From Xestospongia muta (taxonomy: Eukaryota > Porifera > Demospongiae > Haplosclerida > Petrosiidae), in the NCBI GenBank assembly GCA_963693285.1, contig OY848926.1:2113001-2177000 (forward strand): 64,000 bases of DNA, given 5' to 3'. The notes under the pieces were generated by a model that worked only from the letters and a program-made list of their open reading frames with translations, ran no database searches and was not told the origin of the DNA. Shown here one piece after another: positions 33,154 through 44,975 of this stretch. The position numbers and the translations under genes were made by a program. The first letter of the stretch is position 1. Each line of letters starts with the position of its first letter.

Positions 33154-33884
33154 CAACATCACCACTGAAGGGCCATACTAATGTATCATCGTACTCTCCC
33201 TTCGTGAGTATAGAACACAGTGTCATATGAGTACCTTTTGTTGTATCAAAACCATTGAGATAAGTAAAAGTAATGAGCTTATATCCTCTTAAATTTGTTG
33301 TAAAATGGAGGACCATAAAAAGAAGCATTTCTTTTTTTACTTTCTGTAAATGAAGTAATTGTGAATTGACATAAGCAGTTACCTACAGTCCATGGTGGAA
33401 GATCTGGTACAATGTTTGGTAAAATAGTACTCTTTTAACTTGAAAGCTCACACAGTTGTATTGTTTATACTGTGTTTTTATCAGGGTTATACCAAAGCTC
33501 ATCATTGGGTATAAAATCTATGATGCCTTTACCCCACTCAGCTAGTTTCTCAGTGGACATCATACTACAGAAATAATCACCTGAGAGATAAAGTGTCTTG
33601 GTGTAACTACTTGTATTATCTCTCCAATTAAAGAGACCCACTTCTATTTCAGCGAAATGTGGCCACTGAAGTAAATGGTCGTACTCACCTTTTGCTGTAA
33701 ATGCGACTACAGAAACATTGCCTTGTCCATACAAATTTGCATTTACCCTTAAATGAATCTTATACCCTTGTTTGTGAGTATAGAATGGAGGACTAAACCA
33801 ATGATCTCTACTCTCTAAATAATGCATGTAATTTGTCATTGTAAAAGATAAAGGAACTGTTTATACTATCTTGTTGGCAGTATA
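33154..33884 (-). pseudogene. TRAF-like pseudogene fragment (MATH1-MATH2)
   Basis: Sister of 12148-12858: the same two breakpoints, covering the spacer, MATH1 and the first half of MATH2. It is less decayed: MATH1 is open from 33839 to 33465, and part of MATH2 is open at 33143-33328. It lacks RING and zinc fingers and has frameshifts near 33300-33480. Confidence 0.87.
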
Positions 33885-34363
33885 AAGTAACCAACAACAA
33901 AAGGACACAATCTGTACTGATATAGGACAATGTTAATACTTTAGTATATGGTACATAATATGGTACTGATGATGTCATGTTTACTATATAGAGATTTTAC
34001 TGTGAGTGGTATTGAATGATAAGTAATATAGAATAATAATTGTGTAATAAATAAAAACATTTATCTCAATAATAAAATGTAGAGTTGTTTTTTGGGCTTA
34101 CTCATAGATATTTATCATAATGGTTTCTTTTTATCAGTTAGGTATATTGTGTAATTAAAATAGATAATTAGAAGCTGAAAATACAAGTTAACACAAGATC
34201 TCACTGACAAGCAAAACCAGTTTAACAAGTTAATAAAGCAAGCAAATGGTTTAATTTAGAGGGAGTGAGTGACATCGAAGAGATCATCGAGAAGGAGAGA
34301 GAGAAGACCTGGCAGTTCAACTGGACATGGCTCAGACTATCATACAATCTTTTAACCATACAG
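33885..34363 (+). pseudogene. Dead copy of CEP152-like intron 3 and exon 4
   Basis: 34138-34363 matches exon 4 (51640-51858) between an acceptor (tttatcag) and a donor (cag|gtaaga). Stops (ttgtaattaaaatag) kill the frame. 33885-34137 matches intron 3. Confidence 0.85.
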
Positions 34364-34720
34364 GTAAGACTAGTGTGTCTTTATGATCAGTAGAATTTAT
34401 AACTACATTGGTCTAGTCATTAAGTAATTATAATATATACATATATAATCATATACATAGTACCAATGCCTATGTAAGGTGGTCTGTATAGTGTGATAGC
34501 AGATGAACTGAAGGGACTATGGAAAATCCTCTCTTGTCAAAAGACAGTTTCAATGAATGTATATTTTTGGCACAAAATTTGTGACATCTGCAGATCATTA
34601 AAAGTCAATATAATAATTACCTTTGTAATTGTCTATGCTCCACCTACTAAACCACAAATTAGTACTAATTTATAGTTCAATGATCCCACTAGTGGAGATA
34701 TCTGCATATGCCAATACAAG
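34364..34720. other. CEP152 intron-4-like spacer
   Basis: No gene. Matches 13325-13660 and parts of 52020-52630. Confidence 0.6.
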
Positions 34721-35520
34721 TAGTGTCCGAGTTGAGTTGGGCCCTTTATTAAAAAAAAAAGGTGTTGTATGCATGGAATGTAAGGTGAGGTATTTTCTCA
34801 CCCAATCAAGTGCAATTAGCGCTGAGTACATTTTAATATTATTCATTGTTTGTTCACGTGAATGTCATGCGAAGAAACCACGTTTTCTCTCGTGCTCGTG
34901 AAAATGTAGGGTAAAAAAGACTGAATCACAAATAAAGGAGGTTGTTGCGAATGTCTATGGCTATTTCGAGGAAGTCAACAGGCGTCAACAGACTCAAGGA
35001 CCTCTTAAACGAAGCTCTGATTCCACAGGAGTTTCATGTACCAGCATCAAGAGGTTACTGATGGTTCTGATGACAAATAGTTCTAGATATTCTTAGTCTT
35101 TCTTCTTTGTTAAAAGGTTTTTTCAGCACCACAGTGGCTTTATAGCTGCCTAAAATCGCAAAAGACAATACTTGATTATTATTTTAATAATAATAATTGT
35201 TATAATAGAACATTTGTTCATATAATTAGAACTGTAATTTTGAATTGCTATGTGACAAACGACCGACTTCTGAAGGTGAAAAGCGATTTTTGTTATATCT
35301 TCGAAGGTGTGTAATTTGAAGTATGCCGAAGGTATGCCATTGGAAATGTATGGAGTTTTTTAGTTTGCTACTTTCTTCGTAGCACTAGACAGCCAAATCT
35401 TATATATAAAATGCGCGTTTGCGAGCTGAATCGATTGGTGCAAGTTCCATGCAGATAGCACGTAAAACAGCAAAGTTATTTACATGTCTGGGTGGCCCAA
35501 CTCAACTCGGACATTCACTA
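34721..35520 (+). mobile_element. 800-bp DNA transposon deletion derivative
   Basis: Ends are inverted: tagtgtccgagttgagttgg on the left and ccaactcaactcggacattc then acta on the right. The interval replaces about 40 bases present in the sister unit near 13670. Inside, 34918-35090 on the plus strand reads like the N-terminal helix-turn-helix of an animal DDE transposase (IKEVVANVYGYFEEVNRR, then TGVSCTSIKRL), followed by a stop; the catalytic part is absent. Base composition is less AT-rich than the array. It is a dead or non-autonomous element; superfamily uncertain. Confidence 0.7.
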
Positions 35521-35757
35521 ATAGAGTTTTTATTGCCTTGCATGTTGCCTATGCCAGGGAGTCCTATCATCATTTTGGACTACATGTATACATAAATATA
35601 TATATATGCCTGCTTTCATCATTTTTTTCCTATTTTTGTTTGCGACAATTATAAGTGACAAATAAAATTAAACTACACTTTTGACAGCCAACACATATTG
35701 CAATCAATGAACCTTGTTAACTCAAAATGTAAGTGCTATATTGATTGGTGGTTACTT

Positions 35758-35812
<55 letters not shown>

Positions 35813-36146
35813 TGACAAATAAAATTAAACTGCATGCACCCTTGATAGCCAACATATATAGCAACCAATTAATTTTCTTAACCCCAAAAAGCAATTACTA
35901 CATTAATTGGTGTGTCTGATCATGACTAGCTCTAGTAAATGTTTCATTGTGAAGCTAGTATCCTCCACAACAATTATGGAATTAATCGTAATCTTGTTTG
36001 CAATAAGAGCTAAAACTGTTTGGCTAATTGTTGTTGTGAATTTAAAAGATATCATTTTTAACACATCAAATAAAGAAATTATAAAGTAGTAACAATTTTT
36101 TTTATTTACAACAAATCATTATTGTTACATTGTCTCTGTGGTTTGT
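35521..36146. other. 3' flank of the pseudogene copy, with TATG microsatellite
   Basis: No gene. A TA run then about ten TATG units fill 35757-35811. From about 35815 the sequence matches the downstream flank of the six-MATH genes. Confidence 0.6.
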
Positions 36147-38984
36147 TTATGAAAATGCTTGCATTTTTGCACTTTTTACTCTCACACGGATACAGTCATC
36201 TTCAATGTATTGAACGCTACGAGTAGCTGAATATAAAGTAGAGTGAGCTCAAAATTTATGAGTTCCCCAAGGTAAATCAGCTTTTTTCTTTGTACCCATT
36301 ACTTGGTTACAAGCACCAGATACTGCTTTAGTAAAATGGATCACATACAAAATATGTGAGTCATTTTTATGCCAATTAATAAGTTGTATTTTTAGATCAA
36401 TATTCATTGGCCATTTCAGATTACTATCATATCAAAGATGGAGATATGAGTACCTTTACTATCACCAGATCAATTAGGATACACTTCTAATCTCATTTTG
36501 TAGCCATTATTATGAGTATAGAATGGAGGACTAAGGTATTCACTGTTATACATTTTACCCATATGAAACTCTGTTACAGTGACTTCTATAGGCCAAGATG
36601 ATAAGGTGTCTCTTGAAGTCTGCCATCTTGGAGTTTTGCTTAATAGAGTAGTACTATATAGAGCAACATCATATATTCTGATACGCACACAGTCATCTTC
36701 AAGATATGTTGTGGAAAAAGGATATTTAGGGAATAACTCAGAAAGAGGTATAATTTCATTACAACCCCATCCTTCAGGGGCTAGACTATCATCATGAACT
36801 CTAGCAAAAGCATCATCACAACTGTCGTTATTAAAATGCAGAATCTTCCTATGATGGCTGTGATCACCTCTCCAATTAAGTATGTCAATAACAATATCAG
36901 CACAAAATGGCCATGATAGGGAGTCATCGTATTTCCCTTTCATTAAGTACCCATAAATTGCTACATGTGTCCCTGCATCGCCTGCAGCATTTACTTTTAG
37001 GCACATTTTATAACCACATGCAGATGTATAAAATGGAGGACTGAAATATGTGTTCTTCAGTCAAATACGATGAGAGAATTGAGTGATAGTGAACTCAAAA
37101 AAGTTTATAGGTTTCTGATTTTGCCAAATTGGAATCTTACTGCAATGAGGTGTTGAGTATACAACTACTTCTTTGACATTAAATCGAAGACAATCATTCT
37201 GTAAATATTCAGTGTCGGTTGTATTGTTGTAATTGAGTTTTGAGCAAAGTATAACACGGCTTTTACATTCATCTGGAGTTTGTCCATTGAAAGATATTGT
37301 GTAAGTATAATGACTTGCATTCTGTCTCCAATTGTGAAGTTCAACTACAATATCAGCTTGAAAAGGCCACACAAGATTGCGATCATTGTCACCCTTCAAG
37401 ATACGAGCATACAATGCAACATAATGATCATCATTGTTTTTATTTGCTTCAACTTCTAATCGAAGCTTATAACCTCTGGAATGTGTTAAGAATGCAGAGC
37501 TATAAATGTTTGTGATGAATGAATGAATGATGAATGTTTTATAAATTGTGAATATCCCCAGCCCTTACTTCCTCGCTCACCAGTTGTTACATGACTACAT
37601 GCACTATTACTGACATTTGATGACAATTCAATCACTCTACTGTGATGACCATTGTCTTCTCTCTAATTCAGTAGCTCTACTACTACATCTCCACGAAAAG
37701 GCCACAGCAAAAAGTCATCCATTTGGCCTTTCATTAGATATACATAAACACCAATGTGATCATGACCATCACAATTAATATCAATTCTAAGTTGCATTTT
37801 GTACCCATTTTCATGAGTAAAAAAAAGGATCACTGAAATAAGGACTCTTGTTTTGTTTGTGTTTATTAGAGTGTGTTAGCACAAAATGACAAAGCTCTTG
37901 GGTATCATGTGAAGGGTGTCTCCAAGAAGGGTCTCTAGGAATGCTATGAGAGGAATAAACATCTACTGACTTAACTTTAATATGAATGCAATCATTTCTA
38001 AGAAATTCTGTGTTTTTAGAATGGTTGTAAGAAAGGATGGAGTATGGTACAGTTTGTTGACAGCCAAATTGTGCTATATCAATATTGAGTATTCTATTAA
38101 TAGATGTTCTTGACAATCCTTTATGGAAACTAAGAGTGTACTTTTGATGATTTTTATCTTCCCTCCAATTTAATATCTCAACAACAACATCACCAGTAAA
38201 AGGCCAAGCTAATGTATCATCATATTCTCCCTTCATGAGTATAGCATGCAGGGACATATATGTATCCTTTGTTGTATTAAAACTATTGAAAGTGGAAGCA
38301 AAAACAATAAGCTTATATCCACTTAAATTTGTATAAAATGGAGGACCATAAAAAGAAGCTTTTCTTTGTTTAACTTGAGTAAATGAAGTAATTGTGAATT
38401 GACATAAGCAGTTCCCGACACTCCATGGTGGAAGATCTGGTACAATGTTTGGTAAAATAATTACTCTCTTAACTTTGTGTAATTACTTGTATTATCTCTC
38501 CAATTAAAGAGACCCACCTCTACTCCAGCACGAAGTGGACATTGAAGTAAATGGTCGTATTCACCTTTAGTTGTAAATGCAACTACAGAAACATTGTCCT
38601 GTTCATGTAAATTTGCATCTACTCTTAAATGAATCTTATACCCTTGTTTGTGAGTATAGAATGGAGGACTAAACCAAGGATCTCTACTCTCTAAATAATG
38701 CATGTAATTTGTCATTGTAAAAGATAAAGGAACTGTTTGTACTATCGTGTTAGCAGTATAAGGTATGCTTCCCTTGGAATGAACAATTACACGTAAAGGA
38801 CATTCTGTCTCAAGATGATGTTGCATATCTTTGCACTTATATTGGCTATTAGAACATTTATTGGGACAATTAATAGGGATTTCCCCACAAATTGGTAAAT
38901 GTTCTTCTATTGCTGTCTCATCAACACATTGAGAATTGCAGTGCTTGCATTTTATAACACCTTTATTACAATTTTTGTTACATG
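36147..38984 (-). pseudogene. Six-MATH TRAF-like pseudogene, RING lost
   Basis: Minus-strand similarity covers part of the zinc fingers, then MATH1 to MATH6, but is broken repeatedly. There is a stop in MATH6 near 36248, a deletion near 36430, a stop at about 37062 between MATH4 and MATH5, a deletion near 37255, loss of the MATH3/MATH4 junction near 37500 (replaced by gaatgaatgaatgatgaatg), frameshifts near 37665 and 37825, and loss of the MATH1/MATH2 junction near 38475. It ends abruptly at 38984 within zinc finger 1, joined to a promoter-flank sequence; RING and start codon are absent. It retains a promoter-like region upstream. Confidence 0.93.
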
Positions 38985-39052
38985 TGAGTCATCAAAGTGT
39001 AAATAAAACAATTATAGTACAAAGTGGTCATTTGTTTACCAAATCTTTAATA

Positions 39053-39090
<38 letters not shown>

Positions 39091-39560
39091 GTTGTTAAAC
39101 GTCTTTGTTGCTATGTTGTTTGATATGTTTTAACAGTGGTTTTTTTGCAAATCAAGTTACAAATGTTTTGACAGTAGTTCATTTTCGCAAATCAAGTCAT
39201 GCATGTATATGTATATGTATATATATATATATATAGGTTTATATGATCAATATCTTCCATTAAAATACTCTGTCAAACTAATAATTACCAGAACTGTTAA
39301 AATATGATTACTGTCTAGTAGCTTATAAATATGAACTACGTACCTGTAATTATATAATCATTTATCCTAGATACTTACTTGAGGTAAAGGAGCTCTTTGA
39401 GAAATGATAATTAGAATGACGATAGCAGGTTGTTGATGATTTAAATTTGATTCCCTAATTGTGTTGTCTTAGTAGTTAGTTAGGTAATTCTCCAGCTTCT
39501 AGTACAGCAATTTGTAGTCTCAAGATCAGGTGACTGAATCTGATTGGTCATCAATGATAT
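38985..39560 (-). promoter_or_regulatory. Orphan promoter and first exon of the pseudogene copy
   Basis: The donor gtaagtatc at 39378, first exon from 39379 and CCAATCAG near 39540 are all kept although the coding start it served is deleted. The acceptor is gone too. A TA run is at 39055-39087. Confidence 0.45.
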
Positions 39561-40090
39561 TATAAATGCATCACTGCAAAAATTGATTTAACCAATACAT
39601 GATTATACAAGTTAAATGTACATAACAAAATTATTTGATATAATAAAGTAATCATTATACTGCAGCTGTTTTGATTACTAATATATTATAGAATTGACTA
39701 CTCGTGTACTAATTATAGAACTAGGATGATTTGTTTATTCCTAGACAAAATAAGATACTGGACCAGGGCTATCACATGGAAGTTTGTTTTGATTACTAAT
39801 ATATTATGGAATTGACATTCATGTGCTATTTAATAGATCTAGGATGGTTTTTTTATTCTTAGACATAATAAGTGGTGGACCAGGGCTGTCACATGGAAGT
39901 CATACATATGCTTCAACTTTTTTGTGGGAAATAGTGCATACAAAATGTATTTTAATCTTTTAAAAAATAATTTATTTTTAAAGTGATTAATTTTGTGCAT
40001 AAAAATTTAGTGACAACAATGGGCTTAAAGTTTTTTATTTAATTCTATATGATTGCTATATAAGGAAGTACTATATTCTCCTTAATTTAG
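39561..40090. other. Upstream spacer with MITE half and local duplication
   Basis: 39569-39690 begins cactgcaaaaattgattta, half of the CACTGTAAAAA element. The segment gttttgattactaatatatt occurs twice (about 39666 and 39786), showing a local duplication of about 120 bases. No gene is visible. Confidence 0.6.
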
Positions 40091-40331
40091 TTGTCTGATC
40101 TTATGAAAGTGATGAACTTCAACATTTACATCAAAGTCATGAAACTCCACTCAATAAATAATACAGAACTGAACTGAATCAAACAAAACTATATGTTGCT
40201 AGGCAACAATTAGAACAAGTGAAAGAAAAGAGTCAAAAAATAAATAACTTTCTTTTTTTAGAGTAAAAGGAATACAACAAACCATTTTCAAGACAATAAT
40301 CACTCATTATTACAAGCTCAATCTCTTATTA
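40091..40331 (+). pseudogene. Dead copy of CEP152-like exons 5 and 6
   Basis: Exon 5 copy at 40091-40218 behind a ttaatttag acceptor, and exon 6 copy at 40264-40331. Frameshifts and deletions remove coding potential. Confidence 0.78.
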
Positions 40332-40562
40332 TATCTATGACTATTGGCTTACACTTGTTTTATTTAATTAGTCAAGTATTTTCGTTCTTTGAATTACAGG
40401 AGATGCTAAAATTAGTATTCACAATGAAAACCAAATGTAAGTAGGCAACTCCATTTAAATTAATGAAAGATTTGTTTCATTCAGCTAAAAGATATAATGA
40501 CCCATAACCAATTATCCTTATATATATATGTGTGTGTGTGTGTGTGTTTATATATGATATGT
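40332..40562. other. Spacer with TG microsatellite
   Basis: Matches 20533-20762, including a TG run at about 40529-40547. No gene. Confidence 0.6.
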
Positions 40563-40802
40563 GGGTTATCAATGTGACTATACCTTCAAGAAATGGCTTA
40601 GCTGAATTGTATGAATGTCCCAATGGTATAGTACCAAGTCTCTGTATGCAGTCATTGGACAAGATGATACAGCAGTTGAGTTTGGAACAAAGAATGGGAA
40701 TTATGTGATCAAGGACAATTATTCTGAATACATTTTAACTGATCAGTTTGATATAGACTTTACAGGCTCTATGTTTGATAATCCAAATGTTTATTTGAAC
40801 AA
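40563..40802 (+). pseudogene. Unrecognised exon pair, copy 2 of 3
   Basis: Nearly identical to 20763-21002: the same possible 26-base intron, the same second-exon reading and donor (aca|ataagt here, so the GT is lost). It lies just beyond the 3' flank of TRAF-like copy 6, on the opposite strand. Confidence 0.45.
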
Positions 40803-41187
40803 TAAGTTATACAATAGTAGCTACAAAGTCTGCATACACTACTAGTATATCATGTACTTTATGTTGATGAGTATATATAGGGCTATTGAGAGAGAGAGGG
40901 AAAGTAGGAAAAATTCCCCAGGGTTCCAACCACAAGAATAGCAATTAGAAAATATAATTTTCTAATCAAATCTCTGTTTAAGATAACAACTTTGAGTAAG
41001 ATTTTGCTAAAAAGAGAACTAGAGAAATCAAATTTGAATTCAAATTAATTAGTTTTCATAGTATGCATGCATATATATGACTCTACACTGACTGTCACAT
41101 GATACAAGTTCATATACAATACAAGATATACATGTAAAGAGGGTTACTGTCTATAGTTTAATATGTCCCTGGATACCCAAGTAGCTG
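40803..41187. other. 3' flank of TRAF-like copy 6
   Basis: No gene. Shares the four-MATH downstream flank with 21003-21338. Confidence 0.6.
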
Positions 41188-43680
41188 TTAATGGTCTGAG
41201 TATACAACTACTTTTTCAACCCTAAATCTAAGGCAATCATTCCGTAAATACTCAGCGTTAACATAGTTGTTATTGAGTTCTGAGCAAAGTATTAATTTAC
41301 GTGTGCCCCACCAATTTATAGCTTTTTCTCCTTTACATACATCTGAAGCTCGGCCATTGCAATGTATTGTGTAATTGTGATGATAAGCATCCTGTCTCCA
41401 ATTAAGAAGCTGAACTAAAATATCAACCTCAATAGGCCACACAAGATGGTCATCATTGTCACCCTTTAAAAGACGAACATACACTGAAACATAACTCTTT
41501 TTATTTGCTTCAACTTCTAGTCTCAGCTTATAACCTCTGGAATGTGTTAAAAACGATGGACTAATGTATGTAGAACTAAATTCTTTAAGTTTTGAAAAAT
41601 TAGTAACAGTAAACTCTAATAAAGGAAACATCATTTGAGGATTTTGCCAACTTGGAGATTTCTGACTGAACTCAGATGAGTGGATAATAACGTCTTTGAC
41701 CCTGAATAGTAAGCAATCATCTTGAAGGTATTGTGTGTTCTTAGATGGATTGTATTCAAGAGATGAATGTTGTATAAATTGTGAATTTCCCCAGCCCTCA
41801 CTTCCTCGCTCATCAGATGTTACACGACTACATGCACTATTACTGACATTTGATGACAATTTAATGACTTTACTGTGATGACTATTGTCTTCTCTCCAAT
41901 TCAGTAGTTCTACTACTACATCTCCATGAAAAGGCCACAGTAAAATATCATCCATTGGGCCTTTCATTAGATATACATACACACCAATATGACCGTGACC
42001 ATCACAATTAGTATCAACTCTAAGTTGCATCTTGTACCCATTTTCATGAGTAACAAAAGGATCATTGAAATAAGGACTCTTGTGTTGTTTGTGTTTATTA
42101 AAGTGTGTTAGCACAAAATGACAAAGCTCTTGGGTATCATGTGAAGGGAGTCTCCAAAAAGGGCCTTTAGGAATATTATGGGAGGAATAAACATCTACTG
42201 ACTTAACTTTAATATGAATGCAATCATTTCTAAGAAATTCTGTGTTTCTGGAATGGTTGTAAGAAAGGATGGAGTATGGTACAGACTGTCCACAACCAGA
42301 TGGTGCTAAATCAATATTGAATACTCTATTAATAGATGCACATTTCAATCCTTTATGGAAACTAAGAGTGTGCTTTTGATGATTTTTATTCTCTCTCCAA
42401 TTTAAGATCTCAATAAAAACATCACCAATAAAAGGCCAAGCTAATGTTTCATCATACTCTCCCTTCATGAGTATAGCATGTAGGGATATATATGTACCCT
42501 TTGTTGCATTGAAACCATTGAAAGTGGAAGCAAAAACAATCAGCTTATATCCTCTTAAATTTGTATAAAATGGAGGACCATGAAAGGAAGTATTTATTCG
42601 TTTAACTTGAGTAAATGAAGTAATTGTGAATTGACATAAGCAGTTCCCTACAGCCCATGGTGGAAGATCTGGTACAATGTTTGGTAAAATAATCACTCTC
42701 TTAACTTGAAAGCTCAGACAGTTGTGTTGTAGATATTCTGTGTTTTTATCAGGATTGTACAAAAGTTCATCATTGGGTATAAAATCAATGATGCCTTTAC
42801 CCCACTCTGCTAGTTTCTCAGTGGACATCCGACTACAGAAATAATCACCTGAGAGGTAAAGTGTCTTGGTGTAATTACTTGTATTGTCTCTCCAATTAAA
42901 AAGACCCACCTCTACTGCAGCACGAAGTGGCCATTGAAGTAAATGGTCGTATTCACCTTTTGTTGTAAATGCAACTACAGAAATATTGCCCTGTTCATAC
43001 AAATTTGCATCTACTCTTAAATGAATCTTATACCCTTGTTTGTGAGTATAGAATGGAGGACTAAACCAAGGATCTCTACTCTCTAAATAATGCATGTAAT
43101 TTGTCATTGTAAAAGATAAAGGAACTGTTTGTACTATCTTGTTAGCAGTATAAGGTATGCTTCCCTTGGAATGAACAATTACACGTAAAGGACATTCTGT
43201 CTCAAGATGATGTTGTATATCTTTGCGCTTATATTGGCTATTAGAACATTTATTGGGACAATCAATAAGTATTTCCCCACAAATTGGTAAATGCTCTTCT
43301 ACTGTTGTCTTGTCAACACATTTAGAATTGCAGTGCTTGCATTTTATAACACCCTTATTACAATTTGTTGTTACATGTTGTTCCAATCCACGTAGCTCAC
43401 CTGTCCAAGTACATCCCTCCTTATGGTAATAACAATGTACTTCTAAATTTAACAGCTGACGAGAGAAAAATTTATCTTCATTTGCTTCAAAGTTGTCATG
43501 TCGACATTGAGGACACTTGACATTAGGAGTACGCTTCAGTCGTTCAGTACAATTAGAGCATATGTGATTACCCCAACAAGTTCTTTGATAAGCGTCTTTT
43601 AATAGTTCAAAACAAATTGGACACTTATGATTGTATGTTGGAGGATCAACAAACTCAATGTCTTGTTCCAGTTTATCCAT
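41188..43680 (-). CDS. TRAF-like protein, RING + TRAF zinc fingers + 4 MATH domains (copy 6)
   Basis: 830 residues, four MATH domains, ending VVVYSDH like copy 7227-9719 and almost identical to it through MATH4. The RING reads QRTCWGNHIC where all other copies have QTTCCGNHIC: Cys36, a probable zinc ligand, is Trp, so the RING may not fold or recruit an E2 normally. The three zinc fingers are complete. The upstream flank is of the first type although it is shorter than in copies 1 and 3. A single 5' UTR intron is expected from the conserved acceptor and the donor at 44790. Adaptor function by family only. Confidence 0.92.
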   Translation of the reverse strand: MDKLEQDIEFVDPPTYNHKCPICFELLKDAYQRTCWGNHICSNCTERLKRTPNVKCPQCRHDNFEANEDKFFSRQLLNLEVHCYYHKEGCTWTGELRGLEQHVTTNCNKGVIKCKHCNSKCVDKTTVEEHLPICGEILIDCPNKCSNSQYKRKDIQHHLETECPLRVIVHSKGSIPYTANKIVQTVPLSFTMTNYMHYLESRDPWFSPPFYTHKQGYKIHLRVDANLYEQGNISVVAFTTKGEYDHLLQWPLRAAVEVGLFNWRDNTSNYTKTLYLSGDYFCSRMSTEKLAEWGKGIIDFIPNDELLYNPDKNTEYLQHNCLSFQVKRVIILPNIVPDLPPWAVGNCLCQFTITSFTQVKRINTSFHGPPFYTNLRGYKLIVFASTFNGFNATKGTYISLHAILMKGEYDETLAWPFIGDVFIEILNWRENKNHQKHTLSFHKGLKCASINRVFNIDLAPSGCGQSVPYSILSYNHSRNTEFLRNDCIHIKVKSVDVYSSHNIPKGPFWRLPSHDTQELCHFVLTHFNKHKQHKSPYFNDPFVTHENGYKMQLRVDTNCDGHGHIGVYVYLMKGPMDDILLWPFHGDVVVELLNWREDNSHHSKVIKLSSNVSNSACSRVTSDERGSEGWGNSQFIQHSSLEYNPSKNTQYLQDDCLLFRVKDVIIHSSEFSQKSPSWQNPQMMFPLLEFTVTNFSKLKEFSSTYISPSFLTHSRGYKLRLEVEANKKSYVSVYVRLLKGDNDDHLVWPIEVDILVQLLNWRQDAYHHNYTIHCNGRASDVCKGEKAINWWGTRKLILCSELNNNYVNAEYLRNDCLRFRVEKVVVYSDH

Positions 43681-44182
43681 GTTTCACCTGTAATGGTTGA
43701 AATATGTCAGTGTATGTGGTATCAGTATTATAATTCATAAGCATTTATTTTATGTTTTATAATGGTCAAATACCAATTAATAATGTAATTTTGTTATCTG
43801 TAATGATACTATTTTGTCATAGTTACTAAGCTATTATGACAATCAACACTATGATACATGGTGTATATCTCAGACTGGTATATTTGCTTAATTTTCTTGG
43901 GACAAGGAATAATATGCACACTGGCACTTCAGCATCCAATGACAGTTCAAATTTTGGAAAATTATAATGTGGCATTTGAAGCAAGAGATAACATTGCAAA
44001 CAAATATACCAGTCTATCTTTCATCATAGGACATGGTAGTCTGGGGACAAGACTATGCAGTATTATAGTGTGATGTCATCAAAGTGTAAATAAAATAATT
44101 ATAGTACAAAATGATCATTTGTCTATCAAATCTTTAATAATGTATATATATATATACATATACATATATATGTGTGTGTGTG

Positions 44183-44417
44183 TGACTTAATTTACAAAAA
44201 GGGACCACTTCTGCCAAAACATTTGTGACCTGATTCGTTAAAAACCACTGTTAAAACATCTCCAAAAAACAGTTTTGTATATATACAGTTGCTATGTATG
44301 CATAACTATAGTCTATGTATACAAAACTGTTGTTTGATATGTTTTATCAGTGGTTTTTTTCACAAATCAGGTCGCAAATGTTTTGACAGAAGTAGTCCCT
44401 TTTTGCAAATCAGGTCA
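44183..44417. mobile_element. MITE with tgacttaatttac ends
   Basis: The left arm (aaaaagggaccacttctg, then ccactgttaaaacat) and right arm (atgttttatcagtgg, then cagaagtagtcccttttt) are reverse complements over about 80 bases around an AT-rich centre that includes a second pairing (aacagttttgtatata). Partial right halves persist at about 24800-24895 and 39100-39200, so older copies were carried with the array. Confidence 0.65.
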
Positions 44418-44421
44418 CATA

Positions 44422-44647
44422 CACTGTAAAAAAGTGATGGTTGGTTTAATACAGGTTGCAATTGCAAACTTATTTTTGTCGACAAAGTAATCATAATACT
44501 GTTTTTATTACTAATGTACTACTGTTTATGTAGCTACAACACCTGATAATAGTACATCAGTAATCAAAATAGTATTATGTTTACATTCTGCATATGCAAC
44601 CTGTATAACCATGTATTAGTTAATTCAACCAATTGATTTTTACAGTG
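44422..44647. mobile_element. MITE, CACTGTAAAAA-type, best-preserved copy
   Basis: Starts cactgtaaaaaag and ends tgatttttacagtg, both ends flanked by TA, consistent with a TA target duplication as in Tc1/mariner-type elements. The internal arms pair over most of the length (taatcataatactg with cagtaatcaaaatag). There is no reading frame of note. Confidence 0.7.
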
Positions 44648-44678
<31 letters not shown>

Positions 44679-44975
44679 TTTCCATCAGACTAACAATTAC
44701 CACAATTTTTAAAGTAAGATTGCTCTCTAGTAGCTTATAAATATGAACTAAGTACATATTGTTATATAACCATTTATCCTAGATACTTACTTGAGGTAAA
44801 GGAGCTCTTTAAGTAGAGGAGATCTTTGAGAAATGATAATAGAATGATAATAGGAGGTAGTTGATGATTTTAAGATTTGATTTCATAATTGTGATGTCTT
44901 TGAAGTTAGTTAGTATTCTGCAGCTTCTAGTACAGCAATTTGTAGTCTCAAGATCAGGTGACTGAATCTGATTGG

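Larger units (their letters stand above)
43681..44975 (-). promoter_or_regulatory. Split 5' UTR and promoter of TRAF-like copy 6
   Basis: Acceptor before the ATG. A donor gtaagtatc lies at 44790 with the first exon from 44791, in which the gagctcttt tract is locally duplicated. CCAATCAG is at 44968-44975. Two inverted-repeat elements lie side by side in the intron (44183-44417 and 44422-44647). Confidence 0.5.
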
